From an uncultured bacterium (lineage in GTDB: Bacteria > Cyanobacteriota > Vampirovibrionia > Gastranaerophilales > Gastranaerophilaceae): DNA of 64,000 bases. Location of the stretch: the NCBI GenBank assembly GCA_902783835.1, contig CACZSN010000040.1, forward strand, positions 21,915 to 85,914, in the 5' to 3' direction. The stretch's first letter is position 1, and the number at the start of each line of letters is the position of its first letter. Made by a program: the position numbers and the translations under genes. The notes below the pieces were generated by a model, which was not told the origin of the DNA, made no database searches, and saw only the letters and a program-made list of their open reading frames with translations. Of this stretch, positions 25,333 to 33,538 are shown piece by piece.

Positions 25333-26327
25333 TGTATTCATTAAGAAATAAAATTAATCAACTTTTTATTATCGGATTTGAAGGGGATAATGTCGATAAA
25401 TGTGACATTTTTATCGAACTTTCAAAAAATGGTCTCGGCGGAGCAATATTTTTTACTCAAAATATTTTTTCCGAAGAACAATTTAAAAAAAATACCGATA
25501 AAATTAAGAATATGTCTTTGATTTCGCCGTTTTTGAGTATTGATCAGGAAGGCGGAAGAGTTGAGCGTACGGAAAATATTCATAACGGAAAAAAATATTT
25601 GAGTGCAAAAGATGCCGCATCAAGAGGGATTGATTTCGTTGAAAAACAAACAAGAGAACTTTGCGAGGAGCTTTTGTCTTTTGGAATAAATATGAATTTT
25701 GCTCCGGTTTTGGATACAAATACAAATCCCCAAAATCCGATTATTGGTGTAAGAGCATATGGTGATAACCCCGATGATGTTATAAAATTTGCCGTTCCTG
25801 TTTTTAAAATTCATAAGGAAATGGGTATAATTCCCGTCGGAAAGCACTTCCCTGGACATGGGGATACCGCAACGGATTCGCATTTGGAAATGCCGATAGT
25901 AAAACTTTCTCGGGAAGAAATGGAACAGACTCATTTGAAACCCTTTAAAGTTGCCATTCAAAACGGTTTGGATGCTGTAATGGTTTCTCATGTTTATTAT
26001 ACTTGCTACGATGAAAAACCTTGTCCTGCAACATTATCAAAGAATGTTTCAACAAATTTATTAAGAAATGAACTTTCTTTTAAAGGTCTCGTTATATCTG
26101 ATGATATGGTAATGGGTGCCGTATCGGATAAAAATCCTTTTGAAATATATATAAAGGCTTTAAAGGCAGGTATAAACGTATTTTTATACAGATATTCAGA
26201 CGAAAAATTGATTTCAATTTTGGATTTTATTGAAAATTCTGCAAAAAATGATGAAGAACTTTTGGCAAAAATTAATAAATCTTTTGAAAATGTGATAGAA
26301 TTGAAACACATGTATAATATTTTATAG
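25332..26327 (+). CDS. nagZ: Beta-N-acetylhexosaminidase NagZ (GH3)
   Basis: 331 residues, cytoplasmic. NagZ removes N-acetylglucosamine from muropeptides in cell-wall recycling. Motifs: LSIDQEGGRVERT (about 68-80), FAPVLDTNTNPQNP, and the diagnostic loop KHFPGHGDTATDSH carrying the catalytic His; the nucleophile Asp is in VISDDMVMGAV. One-base overlap with the amylase-fold gene suggests a shared carbohydrate-recycling operon. Length is normal. Confidence 0.95.
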   Translation: MYSLRNKINQLFIIGFEGDNVDKCDIFIELSKNGLGGAIFFTQNIFSEEQFKKNTDKIKNMSLISPFLSIDQEGGRVERTENIHNGKKYLSAKDAASRGIDFVEKQTRELCEELLSFGINMNFAPVLDTNTNPQNPIIGVRAYGDNPDDVIKFAVPVFKIHKEMGIIPVGKHFPGHGDTATDSHLEMPIVKLSREEMEQTHLKPFKVAIQNGLDAVMVSHVYYTCYDEKPCPATLSKNVSTNLLRNELSFKGLVISDDMVMGAVSDKNPFEIYIKALKAGINVFLYRYSDEKLISILDFIENSAKNDEELLAKINKSFENVIELKHMYNIL

Positions 26328-26341
26328 ATTAGGAGGTACAG

Positions 26342-26848
26342 ATGAAAAAATTATTGGCAACAGCTATGGTAATGGCAGTAGGTTTGACAGCAACCGCAGG
26401 TGTTCTTAACAAAGTTGATAATGCTTTAAATAAAGCTGATACAGCTGTTACAAAATCATTAAACAATGCGGCTGATAAGAAAAATGCCGTTAAAAATAAC
26501 GTAAATGCAAAACAAAAAGAAGCAGCAGCAAAAAAAGCCGCTCAAGAAAAGAAAGTTGCTGAAGCAAAAAAAGCACAACAAGCAAAAGTTGCAGCTGAAA
26601 AGAAAAAAATCGAAGACGCTAAAAAAGCTCAAAAAGCAAAAGTAGAAGCTCAAAAGAAAAAAGTAGAAGATGCAAAAAAAGCTCAAAAAGCAAAAGCAGA
26701 AGCTCAAAAGAAAAAGATTGAAAATGCTAAAAAAGCTCAACAAGACAAAATAAACGCTCAAAAGAAAAAAGCTGAACAACAAAAAGCAGCAAACAAGAAA
26801 AAACTTCAAGAAAAGAAAAATACTTTGAAAGAACTTACAACTTGGTAG
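26342..26848 (+). CDS. Exported Lys/Ala-rich coiled-coil repeat protein
   Basis: 168 residues. Signal peptide MKKLLATAMVMAVGLTATAG, then a long charged helix of Ala, Lys, Gln and Glu. Residues 73-144 are four 18-residue units of the form EDAKKAQKAKVEAQKKK. It resembles TolA-like or stalk helices by composition only, so no function can be assigned. It has a strong AGGAGG ribosome site and its own terminator, so it is probably well expressed. It is 14 bp after nagZ. Confidence 0.7.
   Translation: MKKLLATAMVMAVGLTATAGVLNKVDNALNKADTAVTKSLNNAADKKNAVKNNVNAKQKEAAAKKAAQEKKVAEAKKAQQAKVAAEKKKIEDAKKAQKAKVEAQKKKVEDAKKAQKAKAEAQKKKIENAKKAQQDKINAQKKKAEQQKAANKKKLQEKKNTLKELTTW
26558..26773 (+). repeat. Four in-frame 54-bp tandem repeats
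   Basis: Codons 73-144 of the Lys/Ala-rich gene repeat with an 18-residue period; the second and third units are the most alike at DNA level. Copy number may vary between strains. Confidence 0.75.
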
Positions 26849-26867
26849 TTTTAAATTAAAATAATTG

Positions 26868-26893
26868 AGGCGGTTTAACGACCGCCTTTTTTA
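26868..26893 (+). terminator. Rho-independent terminator
   Basis: AGGCGGT (26868-26874) pairs with ACCGCCT (26881-26887), followed by TTTTTTATT. It ends the amylase-nagZ-repeat protein transcript. Confidence 0.9.
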
Positions 26894-26922
26894 TTGAGAA
26901 AAAAATATGTTTGATATATAAT
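26894..26922 (+). promoter_or_regulatory. Promoter for uppS-rdgB
   Basis: TTGAGA (26894-26899), 17-bp spacer, TATAAT (26917-26922). The -35 box begins where the preceding terminator's T tract ends. Leader about 19 nt with AGAGG. Confidence 0.75.
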
Positions 26923-26947
26923 TTTCTCAAATTTACAGAGGTATGAA

Positions 26948-27688
26948 ATGGTTGCAGTAACAGAAGAAAAAACGGTAGAGAGTGTAGTAAAAGACACATC
27001 TTTGAAGCATATTGCGGTAATTATGGACGGAAACAGAAGATGGGCAAAGGAAAAACATTTGCCGTCCGCGATGGGGCATTCAAAAGGAGTGGAGGCTTTG
27101 AAAAAAATATTAAAAGCTTGTCATTCTTTTGGTGTTGAATACTTGACTGTATACGCTTTTTCGACTGAAAATTGGAATCGCTCAAAAGAAGAAGTTAATT
27201 TTTTGATGACTTTACTTGCAAATACATTGAAAAATGAACTTTCAGAGCTTGATGAAAATGAAGTTCGTATTAAATTTATCGGTGATATCGAAGGTTTAAA
27301 TCCTGATTTGCAAAAGATATTGAGAAATTCAGAAGAACAAACGGCGGATAATACGGGAGTAAAACTTCAAATTGCATTTAATTACGGTTCTCGTATGGAA
27401 ATTGCAAATGCTTGTAAAAGAATTGCTCAACAAGTAAAAGATGGGGTCTTAAACATAGAAGATATAACTGAAAACACTATTAGTGCTAATCTCTATACAT
27501 CGGAAATCCCTGATCCTGATTTACTTATCAGAACAGGCGGAGAAAAAAGAATAAGTAATTATTTGATGTGGCAGTGTGCATATTCCGAAATTTATGTAAC
27601 AAACACGTTTTGGCCTGAATTTGATAAAGATTCGCTTGCAGAAGCTATTTTCGAGTACGGAAGAAGAACGAGAAGATTTGGAAAATAG
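26948..27688 (+). CDS. uppS: Undecaprenyl diphosphate synthase (cis-prenyltransferase)
   Basis: 246 residues. It adds isopentenyl units to farnesyl diphosphate to make the C55 carrier for peptidoglycan and glycans. Motifs: IAVIMDGNRRWA with catalytic Asp27, GHSKGVEALKK, TVYAFSTENWNRS, FNYGSRMEI and the C-terminal RTGGEKRISNYLMWQ. rdgB begins one base after its stop. The WecA-type enzyme at 40808 uses the product. Confidence 0.96.
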   Translation: MVAVTEEKTVESVVKDTSLKHIAVIMDGNRRWAKEKHLPSAMGHSKGVEALKKILKACHSFGVEYLTVYAFSTENWNRSKEEVNFLMTLLANTLKNELSELDENEVRIKFIGDIEGLNPDLQKILRNSEEQTADNTGVKLQIAFNYGSRMEIANACKRIAQQVKDGVLNIEDITENTISANLYTSEIPDPDLLIRTGGEKRISNYLMWQCAYSEIYVTNTFWPEFDKDSLAEAIFEYGRRTRRFGK

Positions 27689-27689
27689 A

Positions 27690-28289
27690 ATGATTATAAC
27701 GGTTGCGTCGGGAAATCTTCATAAAGTTGAAGAAATGAACGGAATAAATCCGTTTAAAGATATTGTGTTGAAAAAAATTGACGGGGATTTTAATCCTGTT
27801 GAAGACGGAGAAACTTTTGAAGAAAATGCAATTATAAAGGCAAAAGAAGCTTCTTCGATAGTGAAAGATTATGCTCTTGCAGATGATACGGGACTTTGCG
27901 TTGATGCTCTTGACGGAGCACCGGGATTGCATACGGCAAGATATGCCCCGACTCAGGACGAAAAAATCAAGAAACTTCTTGCTGCGCTTGAGGGTGTTCC
28001 TTTTGAAAAACGAACCGCTCGTTTTATTTGCAATATGGTTTTGACCGATAAAAACGGAAATGTTGTTCATAAAACAGTCGGAAAAATTGAAGGTTATATT
28101 GCGGAAAAAGCCGCAGGCTGCGGAGGATTTGGGTATGATCCGATTTTTTACGTAAAAGAATACGGAATGACATTGGCAGAGCTTCCCGACGGTGAAAAAA
28201 ACAAAATTTCTCATCGTTTTAATGCACTTCTTCCGATGCTTGAATTCATTTCCTCTGAAGAGTTTGTTTCTTACCAAAATGAACACTGA
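27690..28289 (+). CDS. rdgB: XTP/dITP diphosphatase (RdgB/HAM1)
   Basis: 199 residues from ATG 27690. It hydrolyses non-canonical purine nucleotides (XTP, ITP, dITP) to keep them out of nucleic acids. Motifs: VASGNLHKVEEM (SxNxxK family start), ENAIIKAKEAS, LADDTGLCVDALDGAPGLHTARY, and GFGYDPIFYV then KNKISHRFNAL. An in-frame upstream ATG at 27621 lies inside uppS and is unlikely. Likely co-transcribed with uppS. Confidence 0.95.
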   Translation: MIITVASGNLHKVEEMNGINPFKDIVLKKIDGDFNPVEDGETFEENAIIKAKEASSIVKDYALADDTGLCVDALDGAPGLHTARYAPTQDEKIKKLLAALEGVPFEKRTARFICNMVLTDKNGNVVHKTVGKIEGYIAEKAAGCGGFGYDPIFYVKEYGMTLAELPDGEKNKISHRFNALLPMLEFISSEEFVSYQNEH

Positions 28290-28338
28290 TATTAACTTTG
28301 GATAAAAATTTGTTACAATCTCTAAAATACTGTAAGAG

Positions 28339-28383
28339 AGCGTATTCCCCGACAGGAGTGTGGATTTTTTCATAAAATACGCT
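28339..28383 (+). other. Inverted repeat in the leader region of the second TPR gene
   Basis: AGCGTATT (28339-28346) pairs with AATACGCT (28376-28383), enclosing 29 nt that include CCCCGACAGGAGTGTGG. An upstream promoter candidate TTAACT-N16-TACAAT (28292-28319) would place it in the mRNA leader; a second -10 (TAAAAT 28384-28389) would exclude it. It matches no riboswitch class I know. Confidence 0.3.
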
Positions 28384-28416
28384 AAAATAGATTTGTAGAT
28401 AAATCGGAAAAATATT

Positions 28417-30531
28417 ATGAAACGAAATAAGATATTAACAGTAGCAATAGCAACAATGATGTTTACGGCAGTTCCTTCTTTTGCGGAAACTTATAACGAT
28501 GTTGCTCCAAGTTTTTATTTTACACAAGGACAAAATTTTTATAAAGGCGGTCAATACACAAGTGCTATAAAGTCTTTCAGAAAGGCACTCAGAGAAAATC
28601 CGCTTGATTCGTCCTCAGAAATAGGAATTATTAATTCCTATATTTCAAGAGCAAAATATTATAACGATTCTGTTAATATGCCCCAAAAAGCAATTGCAGA
28701 CTTGAAATCGGCACTTTTTTATTTTGTATGTTTTGATGAAACATCGAGAAGCAAATACTCGGAAGCATATACGGCAGCAATTACGAGTTTGAATACTCTC
28801 GAAAACTCTTTGAAGGCGGATATCACGGCTAACGGCTTTGTTAAATCCGCAAAAAATTTACGTGTTCAAGGTGAATTTGCGGCGGCCGGATATGATTTTT
28901 ACAGAGCAAAAGGTGATCCGAAAAATGCTGTTGTTGCAAACATCGGTTTGGGTGATGTAATGAAGATTTTGGGAAAACCAAATGATTCCGTTAAATATTA
29001 TGAGACAGCGATGAATCTTGCTCCCGATAATACGGAATTAAGGTTGAAAATTGCCCGTGCATATGAAGAATCCGGTCAATACGCACTTGCGGCGGAACAT
29101 TACAATTATGCTCTTCAAAATTCAAATGAAAAGGAAGAAATTTTAAATTCACTTGAAAAAATTTGTCGACAAAGGGTTGAACAAAATCCTTCGGATGCGG
29201 AAGCTCATTGTAATTTGGGGGTAATTTACCAAAAACGCGGATATTACGATAATGCCCTTGTTGAGTATGCAAAGGCTGATAAATTAAATCCGGCATTATT
29301 AACTTCAAAAGTTAACGCTTCCGTTTTGTATTATGACCAAAAAAAATATAAAGAATCTGTAGAATCCGCAAATAAGGCGCTTTTGATTGACCCGAAAAAT
29401 ATCAAGGCTCGTTTGCAAAAAGCAAAATGTTTCCAAGCTTTGAGTATGTGGGAAAATGCTACCGAAGAATATAAAAATGTTTTGAAATATGACAAATCTA
29501 ATTCGGAAGCACAATTCGGACTTGCAGATATTTATTCTAAAAATATGCCGGCAGAGGATGCCATTTCTACAATTCAATCGGAAGGAATTGAACTTTCTCC
29601 GGAATTTTATGCACAAGCGGCTTATACTGCACATAAAAACAAAAATATTGATAAGGCGATTAAATTCTATAAACTTGCTATTAATTCAAATTCTGATGAT
29701 GTTTCGCTTTATTTGAATTTGGGACAAATTTATAACGGACAGGAAAAATATCCGGAAGCTCTTGCTATTGTTGAATCAGCAAAACAAAAATTCCCCAATG
29801 ACACTCAAGTTCAGCAATTGTATAACTCAATTAAATCAAGATATACAGGTTCAATATATGATTCCGCATCCGAACTTGCAAGCAAAGGTGATTATGCAGG
29901 GGCAATAGCTAAATATCAACAGATTATCCCTCAGGGTTATGATAGTTATGTCGGAATAGCAAGTGTTTATCAAATGCAAAAAAATTATCCTCAAGCTTTA
30001 GAATATTATAAGAAAGCTCTTGAGAAAAAACCGACGGATGAAGCCGTATTAATTACTGCTGCGGGTATTTGCATTCAACAGGATAATTTGAAAGAAGCTC
30101 AAGAGTTTCTTAATAAAGTTCCTAACAAAAATTCTGCAAAATTTAAAGAAATGCAAAATTATATATCCGCTCAAAACACTGATGCTGAGTTTAACAGAGC
30201 TATTGAAAAGTATGAAGCTCAAGATTATAAAACAGCGGAAGTTATTTTGACCGGTCTTATAAATAAAAAAGTTGGCGGTTATATGCCTCATTATTACCGT
30301 GCTATGGTTTATGATGCGTTGGGTAACTATCAAAAAGCAGTCGCTGATTATGAGGCTGTTGTTGCTAAAGATTCATCAATTGCTCTTGTTTACTACTCAT
30401 TAGGTGTCGATTATGACAGTTTGGGCAATTTTGCACGTGCGGTACAAAACTACAAAAAATTCTTAGAATTATCAAAAGGTGTCGATGATTATACAAAATA
30501 CGCAAGACAAAGAATTCAGCAATCTAAATAG
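28417..30531 (+). CDS. Exported tetratricopeptide repeat protein (second)
   Basis: 704 residues. Signal peptide MKRNKILTVAIATMMFTAVPSFA, then TPR units across nearly the whole length (for example FYKGGQYTSAIKSFRKALRENP and DAEAHCNLGVIYQKRGYYDNAL). The C-terminal module (YYSLGVDYDSLGNFARAVQNYKKFLEL) resembles that of the TPR protein at 7614, so the two are probably paralogues. Likely periplasmic scaffold. The 3' end overlaps the start of dusB by 47 bp, an odd coupling of an envelope gene with a tRNA enzyme. Confidence 0.88.
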   Translation: MKRNKILTVAIATMMFTAVPSFAETYNDVAPSFYFTQGQNFYKGGQYTSAIKSFRKALRENPLDSSSEIGIINSYISRAKYYNDSVNMPQKAIADLKSALFYFVCFDETSRSKYSEAYTAAITSLNTLENSLKADITANGFVKSAKNLRVQGEFAAAGYDFYRAKGDPKNAVVANIGLGDVMKILGKPNDSVKYYETAMNLAPDNTELRLKIARAYEESGQYALAAEHYNYALQNSNEKEEILNSLEKICRQRVEQNPSDAEAHCNLGVIYQKRGYYDNALVEYAKADKLNPALLTSKVNASVLYYDQKKYKESVESANKALLIDPKNIKARLQKAKCFQALSMWENATEEYKNVLKYDKSNSEAQFGLADIYSKNMPAEDAISTIQSEGIELSPEFYAQAAYTAHKNKNIDKAIKFYKLAINSNSDDVSLYLNLGQIYNGQEKYPEALAIVESAKQKFPNDTQVQQLYNSIKSRYTGSIYDSASELASKGDYAGAIAKYQQIIPQGYDSYVGIASVYQMQKNYPQALEYYKKALEKKPTDEAVLITAAGICIQQDNLKEAQEFLNKVPNKNSAKFKEMQNYISAQNTDAEFNRAIEKYEAQDYKTAEVILTGLINKKVGGYMPHYYRAMVYDALGNYQKAVADYEAVVAKDSSIALVYYSLGVDYDSLGNFARAVQNYKKFLELSKGVDDYTKYARQRIQQSK

Positions 30532-31486
30532 CATTTCTATCGGAAATGTAAAAATTAATTCAAAGGTTGTTTCCGCTCCAATGGCGGGAATTACCGACTA
30601 TGTTTTGAGAAAGCTAATCAGAAAATATTCAAAAGATTGTCTTTTGACAACCGAAATGATTAGTTCGGAAGCTCTTGTTCAAAGAGAAGATTGCCATATT
30701 GTCAAAACGGATGAGGAAGAAATTCCCGTATCTTTTCAGATTTCGGGACACAAACCTCCATTGGTGGCAAAATCCGCAAAAATTCTTGCTGATAAAGCGA
30801 CTATTATTGATATAAATATGGGGTGTCCCGTAAACAAAGTTATGAAAGCTACTGACGGTTGTGCATTGATGAAGTCTCCCGATGTGGCTGCAAGTTTGAT
30901 TAGAGCGGTAAAAGAAGTTGTTGATTTGCCTGTTACTTGCAAATTCAGACTCGGTATTAATCAAAATTGTATAAATTTTGTCGATTTTGCCGTAAAAATG
31001 CAGGAAGCAGGTGCGGCTGCAATATGTGTACATGCGAGAACACGAGTTCAAATGTATTCCGGAGTTGCCGATTGGAAAAGGGTTTCAGCTCTACGCGGAA
31101 AAATTGATATTCCGTATTTTATAAATGGTGATATTGTTTCAGTTGAAACAGCGGAACAGGCGATGAATGATTCTTTAGCGGATGGACTTGCAGTAGGCAG
31201 AGGACTTTTGGGCAATCCGTGGTTGCCTGCTCAAATTGATGATTATCTCAAATTTGGCAAAAAGCCCGACGAAAAATCGATTGAGGAAAAATTATCGGTT
31301 TTAAAAGAACATCTTGATGCGGAAATAGCTTTTCGAGGAGAATTAAACGGTATAAAATTCTTCAGAAAATTTTATCCTTATTACATTAAAGGTTTGCGTG
31401 GTGCTTCCGAATTCAGAGGTCGTCTTGTGACTGAAGAAAATTATGATAAAATAATTTCTATTTTACAAGAGATTAAAAATGCCTGA
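30485..31486 (+). CDS. dusB: tRNA-dihydrouridine synthase B
   Basis: 333 residues from ATG 30485 (AAAGG 5 nt upstream; a GTG at 30479 is also possible). FMN enzyme that reduces uridine in the tRNA D-loop. Motifs: VVSAPMAGITDYVLRKL, DINMGCPVNKV with the catalytic Cys, GCALMKSP, TCKFRLG, CVHARTR, NGDIVS and DGLAVGRGLLGNPW. The start lies inside the 3' end of the TPR gene; the GIY-YIG gene follows with an 8-bp overlap. Confidence 0.93.
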   Translation: MIIQNTQDKEFSNLNSISIGNVKINSKVVSAPMAGITDYVLRKLIRKYSKDCLLTTEMISSEALVQREDCHIVKTDEEEIPVSFQISGHKPPLVAKSAKILADKATIIDINMGCPVNKVMKATDGCALMKSPDVAASLIRAVKEVVDLPVTCKFRLGINQNCINFVDFAVKMQEAGAAAICVHARTRVQMYSGVADWKRVSALRGKIDIPYFINGDIVSVETAEQAMNDSLADGLAVGRGLLGNPWLPAQIDDYLKFGKKPDEKSIEEKLSVLKEHLDAEIAFRGELNGIKFFRKFYPYYIKGLRGASEFRGRLVTEENYDKIISILQEIKNA

Positions 31487-31751
31487 AAAAAAGTATTATG
31501 TCTATTTACTTTTGATTGAAAACGGGAGTTATTATTGCGGATACACCGATGATGTCCAAAAAAGATTTCAAAAACACCTTTCAGGTAAAGGTGCAAAATT
31601 CACTCGAGCCCATAAACCTGTCGAAATTGCTTGGCAAAGTGAGTTTGATACTAAATCGGAAGCTTTAAAGGCGGAACATAAAATTAAAAATTTGACCCAC
31701 GAACAAAAAAGATTACTTGTCGAGGGTCAATATAATTTTGCTTTAATTTAA
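31479..31751 (+). CDS. GIY-YIG domain protein (UPF0213/YhbQ-like)
   Basis: 90 residues, a single GIY-YIG nuclease domain: YYVYLLLIENGSYYCGYTDDVQKRFQKHLSGKGAKFT (here the motif is YVY..YCG), Arg in the conserved helix, then the Glu-containing KSEALKAEHKIKNL. Members of this group are small stand-alone DNA-nicking or repair-associated proteins of uncertain role. Overlap with dusB by 8 bp. It ends 14 bp from the convergent HicB-like gene; I see no strong terminator there. Confidence 0.85.
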   Translation: MPEKKYYVYLLLIENGSYYCGYTDDVQKRFQKHLSGKGAKFTRAHKPVEIAWQSEFDTKSEALKAEHKIKNLTHEQKRLLVEGQYNFALI

Positions 31752-31764
31752 AATTGACGAAAAA

Positions 31765-32046
31765 TTACGGACAGAGCGATTCCCAATCTATATCATCTTC
31801 GTCAGGTTCTCCGGGTTCTCTTATGACACAATCTTCGTCAGAAAGCATAACCATTAATGTCCAGCGAAGTTGAGTTTTGTAATTTGCACGTGCGGCTTCT
31901 TGTGTTTTTGCACAAAAAGCAAAACTCGGAATTTCTTTAATTTCAATGTAATGGTAAGGATTTCCGTTAAAATCGAGGTCAGTACCTTCGATTAACGTCC
32001 AATCCAAATTCATATAATATTCAATATCTTTTTTATCGTTACTCAT
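31765..32046 (-). CDS. Small HicB-like protein
   Basis: 93 residues, very acidic C-terminus (EPDEDDIDWE). The order beta-beta-beta-helix (LDWTLIEGTD, YHYIEIKEIPSFAFCAKTQEAARANYKTQLRW) recalls the HicB partial RNase H fold, whose members pair with HicA toxins. No HicA-like gene is adjacent and there is no DNA-binding tail, so it is more likely an orphan relative. It is the last gene of the glyA-infB operon and overlaps the GerMN gene by 8 bp. Confidence 0.55.
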   Translation of the reverse strand: MSNDKKDIEYYMNLDWTLIEGTDLDFNGNPYHYIEIKEIPSFAFCAKTQEAARANYKTQLRWTLMVMLSDEDCVIREPGEPDEDDIDWESLCP

Positions 32047-32695
32047 CTAATGAATTCTCTTTTAAGGGTTGAGATATGGTGAGTCCTTCTCCTCCGACAA
32101 CATTTGCCTGTTTTCCGTCCAAATAGAGGTAAACAGGTTTGTTTGAGTTTGCCAAAACGGTTTTGATTAATTGTCTTAATCGTGAATAAAGGCTGTCAGA
32201 GCCTCCGCCGTATGCAAAAGTGCTTGCCATATCAATGATTACTTTTGTGTCATAAGTTGTCACGCTGTTGAGGTGTGAATTTGCGGGAACTTCCGTGTAG
32301 ACACCGTTTGCTTTTTCAGAACCGTTAGGTCCTGCAATAAGAAGTTTTACAGCATATGATAATTTATCTTCGCCTGCTTTTAACGGTCTTTTTACGGGTT
32401 TTAGGAATTGATTACCGTTTTTGTCGGTCGTAAGCATGTAAATATAAATATATTCATCTGCTATTTTTTGTTGTTGTTCGGGAACTTTTTTCTCTGGTTC
32501 TTCAACTTTTTTTTGTTCTTGTTTAGGTTGAGTTTCCGTCTCTTCTTTCGGTTTCTCAATGTCATCCGTTAAATGTTTTGTCTCAAATCCTTTAAGTTCG
32601 GGCATTGGAAACTTGTCTGATAAAAAATTATCATAACCCCACCAGAGACCCAAGCATACTACTATGAAAATTACTAATTTTGAAAAATTATTCAT
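32039..32695 (-). CDS. GerMN-domain membrane-anchored protein
   Basis: 218 residues. An N-terminal membrane anchor (LVIFIVVCLGLWWGY) is followed by a Glu/Lys/Gln-rich linker (about 45-78) and a GerMN domain (about 80-210: VKLLIAGPNGSEKANGVYTEVPANS, then VIIDMASTFAYGGGSDSLYSRLRQLIKTVLANSN, VYLYLDGK). The domain is known from the spore germination protein GerM and is also found in non-spore-formers, where it seems to act at the cell wall. It is in an operon with ribosome-assembly genes. Confidence 0.8.
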   Translation of the reverse strand: MNNFSKLVIFIVVCLGLWWGYDNFLSDKFPMPELKGFETKHLTDDIEKPKEETETQPKQEQKKVEEPEKKVPEQQQKIADEYIYIYMLTTDKNGNQFLKPVKRPLKAGEDKLSYAVKLLIAGPNGSEKANGVYTEVPANSHLNSVTTYDTKVIIDMASTFAYGGGSDSLYSRLRQLIKTVLANSNKPVYLYLDGKQANVVGGEGLTISQPLKENSLDE

Positions 32696-32704
32696 AATGT
32701 TTCC

Positions 32705-33538
32705 TTATTTCTTTATAACACAATTTTTAGGAATAAGAAATACACCTTTTACATAAATCTTGTCATCTTTCATTATTATATCGGTGATTTCCAGTTGTCC
32801 TTGGGCATCTTTAGCAAGTTCGACCGCTTGTGTAAACGGATTGAATTTGCTTAAAAATCTGTTAACATTTTTTTGCATTTGAGCGTTCAAATTGCTTTTA
32901 GAATTATTCAATACCAATTGACCGTTGATTATGTTGAAACTTGTTGTGTAAGTTACTTTTGTATCAACAATCGGAGTTACGATTTTAAAGCATATTCTTG
33001 CTTTTGAGTTTTCAGTTTTCCAAGTTAAATCACTGACTTTTGCCAATGTTATTTTTCCGAGCGGAATTCTCAAACTGTTAGGGTTTTGTTGTTCCATTCT
33101 TTTGAACATATAATTCATATCATCGTTTGTCAAAGTTGCAGAGAATGAAACGGGGATGTCGTAAGGAAATCCGATGTAGTCTTTTTTCATCAAGAATTTA
33201 TTGTAAGGGCAAACACTTTTTGCCTCAAAATCCGAAATAGATATGTCGTCGACTTGGATTTTTTTAGCTTTTGCGGTAAACGATTTGAATTCACCGTTTC
33301 TCAATGCTTTTGCACTTGTCGCATCAAGGTAAAAATTAACTTTTGATTTGAGCGTGAAACGCATATATTTTTCTATAATCGCTTCAGCACCTTTTCTTTC
33401 AATAAAATCAACACCGGTAACTTTTTCAAACGCGTTACCTTTTGTCGGTGTTATTTCTTGGCAAGTGTAGCAAACCTTAGAAATAGCTTGACTTTGCAAC
33501 ATAATAAACACAAGTAAGAGATATGCTAATTTTTTCAT
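32705..33538 (-). CDS. DUF2993/LmeA-like exported protein
   Basis: 277 residues with a signal peptide (LAYLLLVFIMLQSQAIS) and a CYTC pair just after it. Beta-rich repeats around FTLKSKVNFYLDATSAKALRNG-type stretches and KKIQVDDISISDFEAKS fit the DUF2993 (LmeA) pattern of lipid-binding envelope proteins common in cyanobacteria; the assignment is by pattern only. It overlaps truB by 4 bp and is followed by the GerMN gene, so two envelope genes ride on the translation operon. Confidence 0.65.
   Translation of the reverse strand: MKKLAYLLLVFIMLQSQAISKVCYTCQEITPTKGNAFEKVTGVDFIERKGAEAIIEKYMRFTLKSKVNFYLDATSAKALRNGEFKSFTAKAKKIQVDDISISDFEAKSVCPYNKFLMKKDYIGFPYDIPVSFSATLTNDDMNYMFKRMEQQNPNSLRIPLGKITLAKVSDLTWKTENSKARICFKIVTPIVDTKVTYTTSFNIINGQLVLNNSKSNLNAQMQKNVNRFLSKFNPFTQAVELAKDAQGQLEITDIIMKDDKIYVKGVFLIPKNCVIKK

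Noticed and set aside
26459..26809. 116-residue minus-strand ORF rich in Phe/Leu/Cys
   Set aside because: It is the antisense shadow of the Lys/Ala repeat gene; its odd composition comes from AAA/AAG codons read backwards.
31765..32046. HicAB toxin-antitoxin pair
   Set aside because: Only a HicB-like fold pattern is seen; no HicA-like gene lies next to it.
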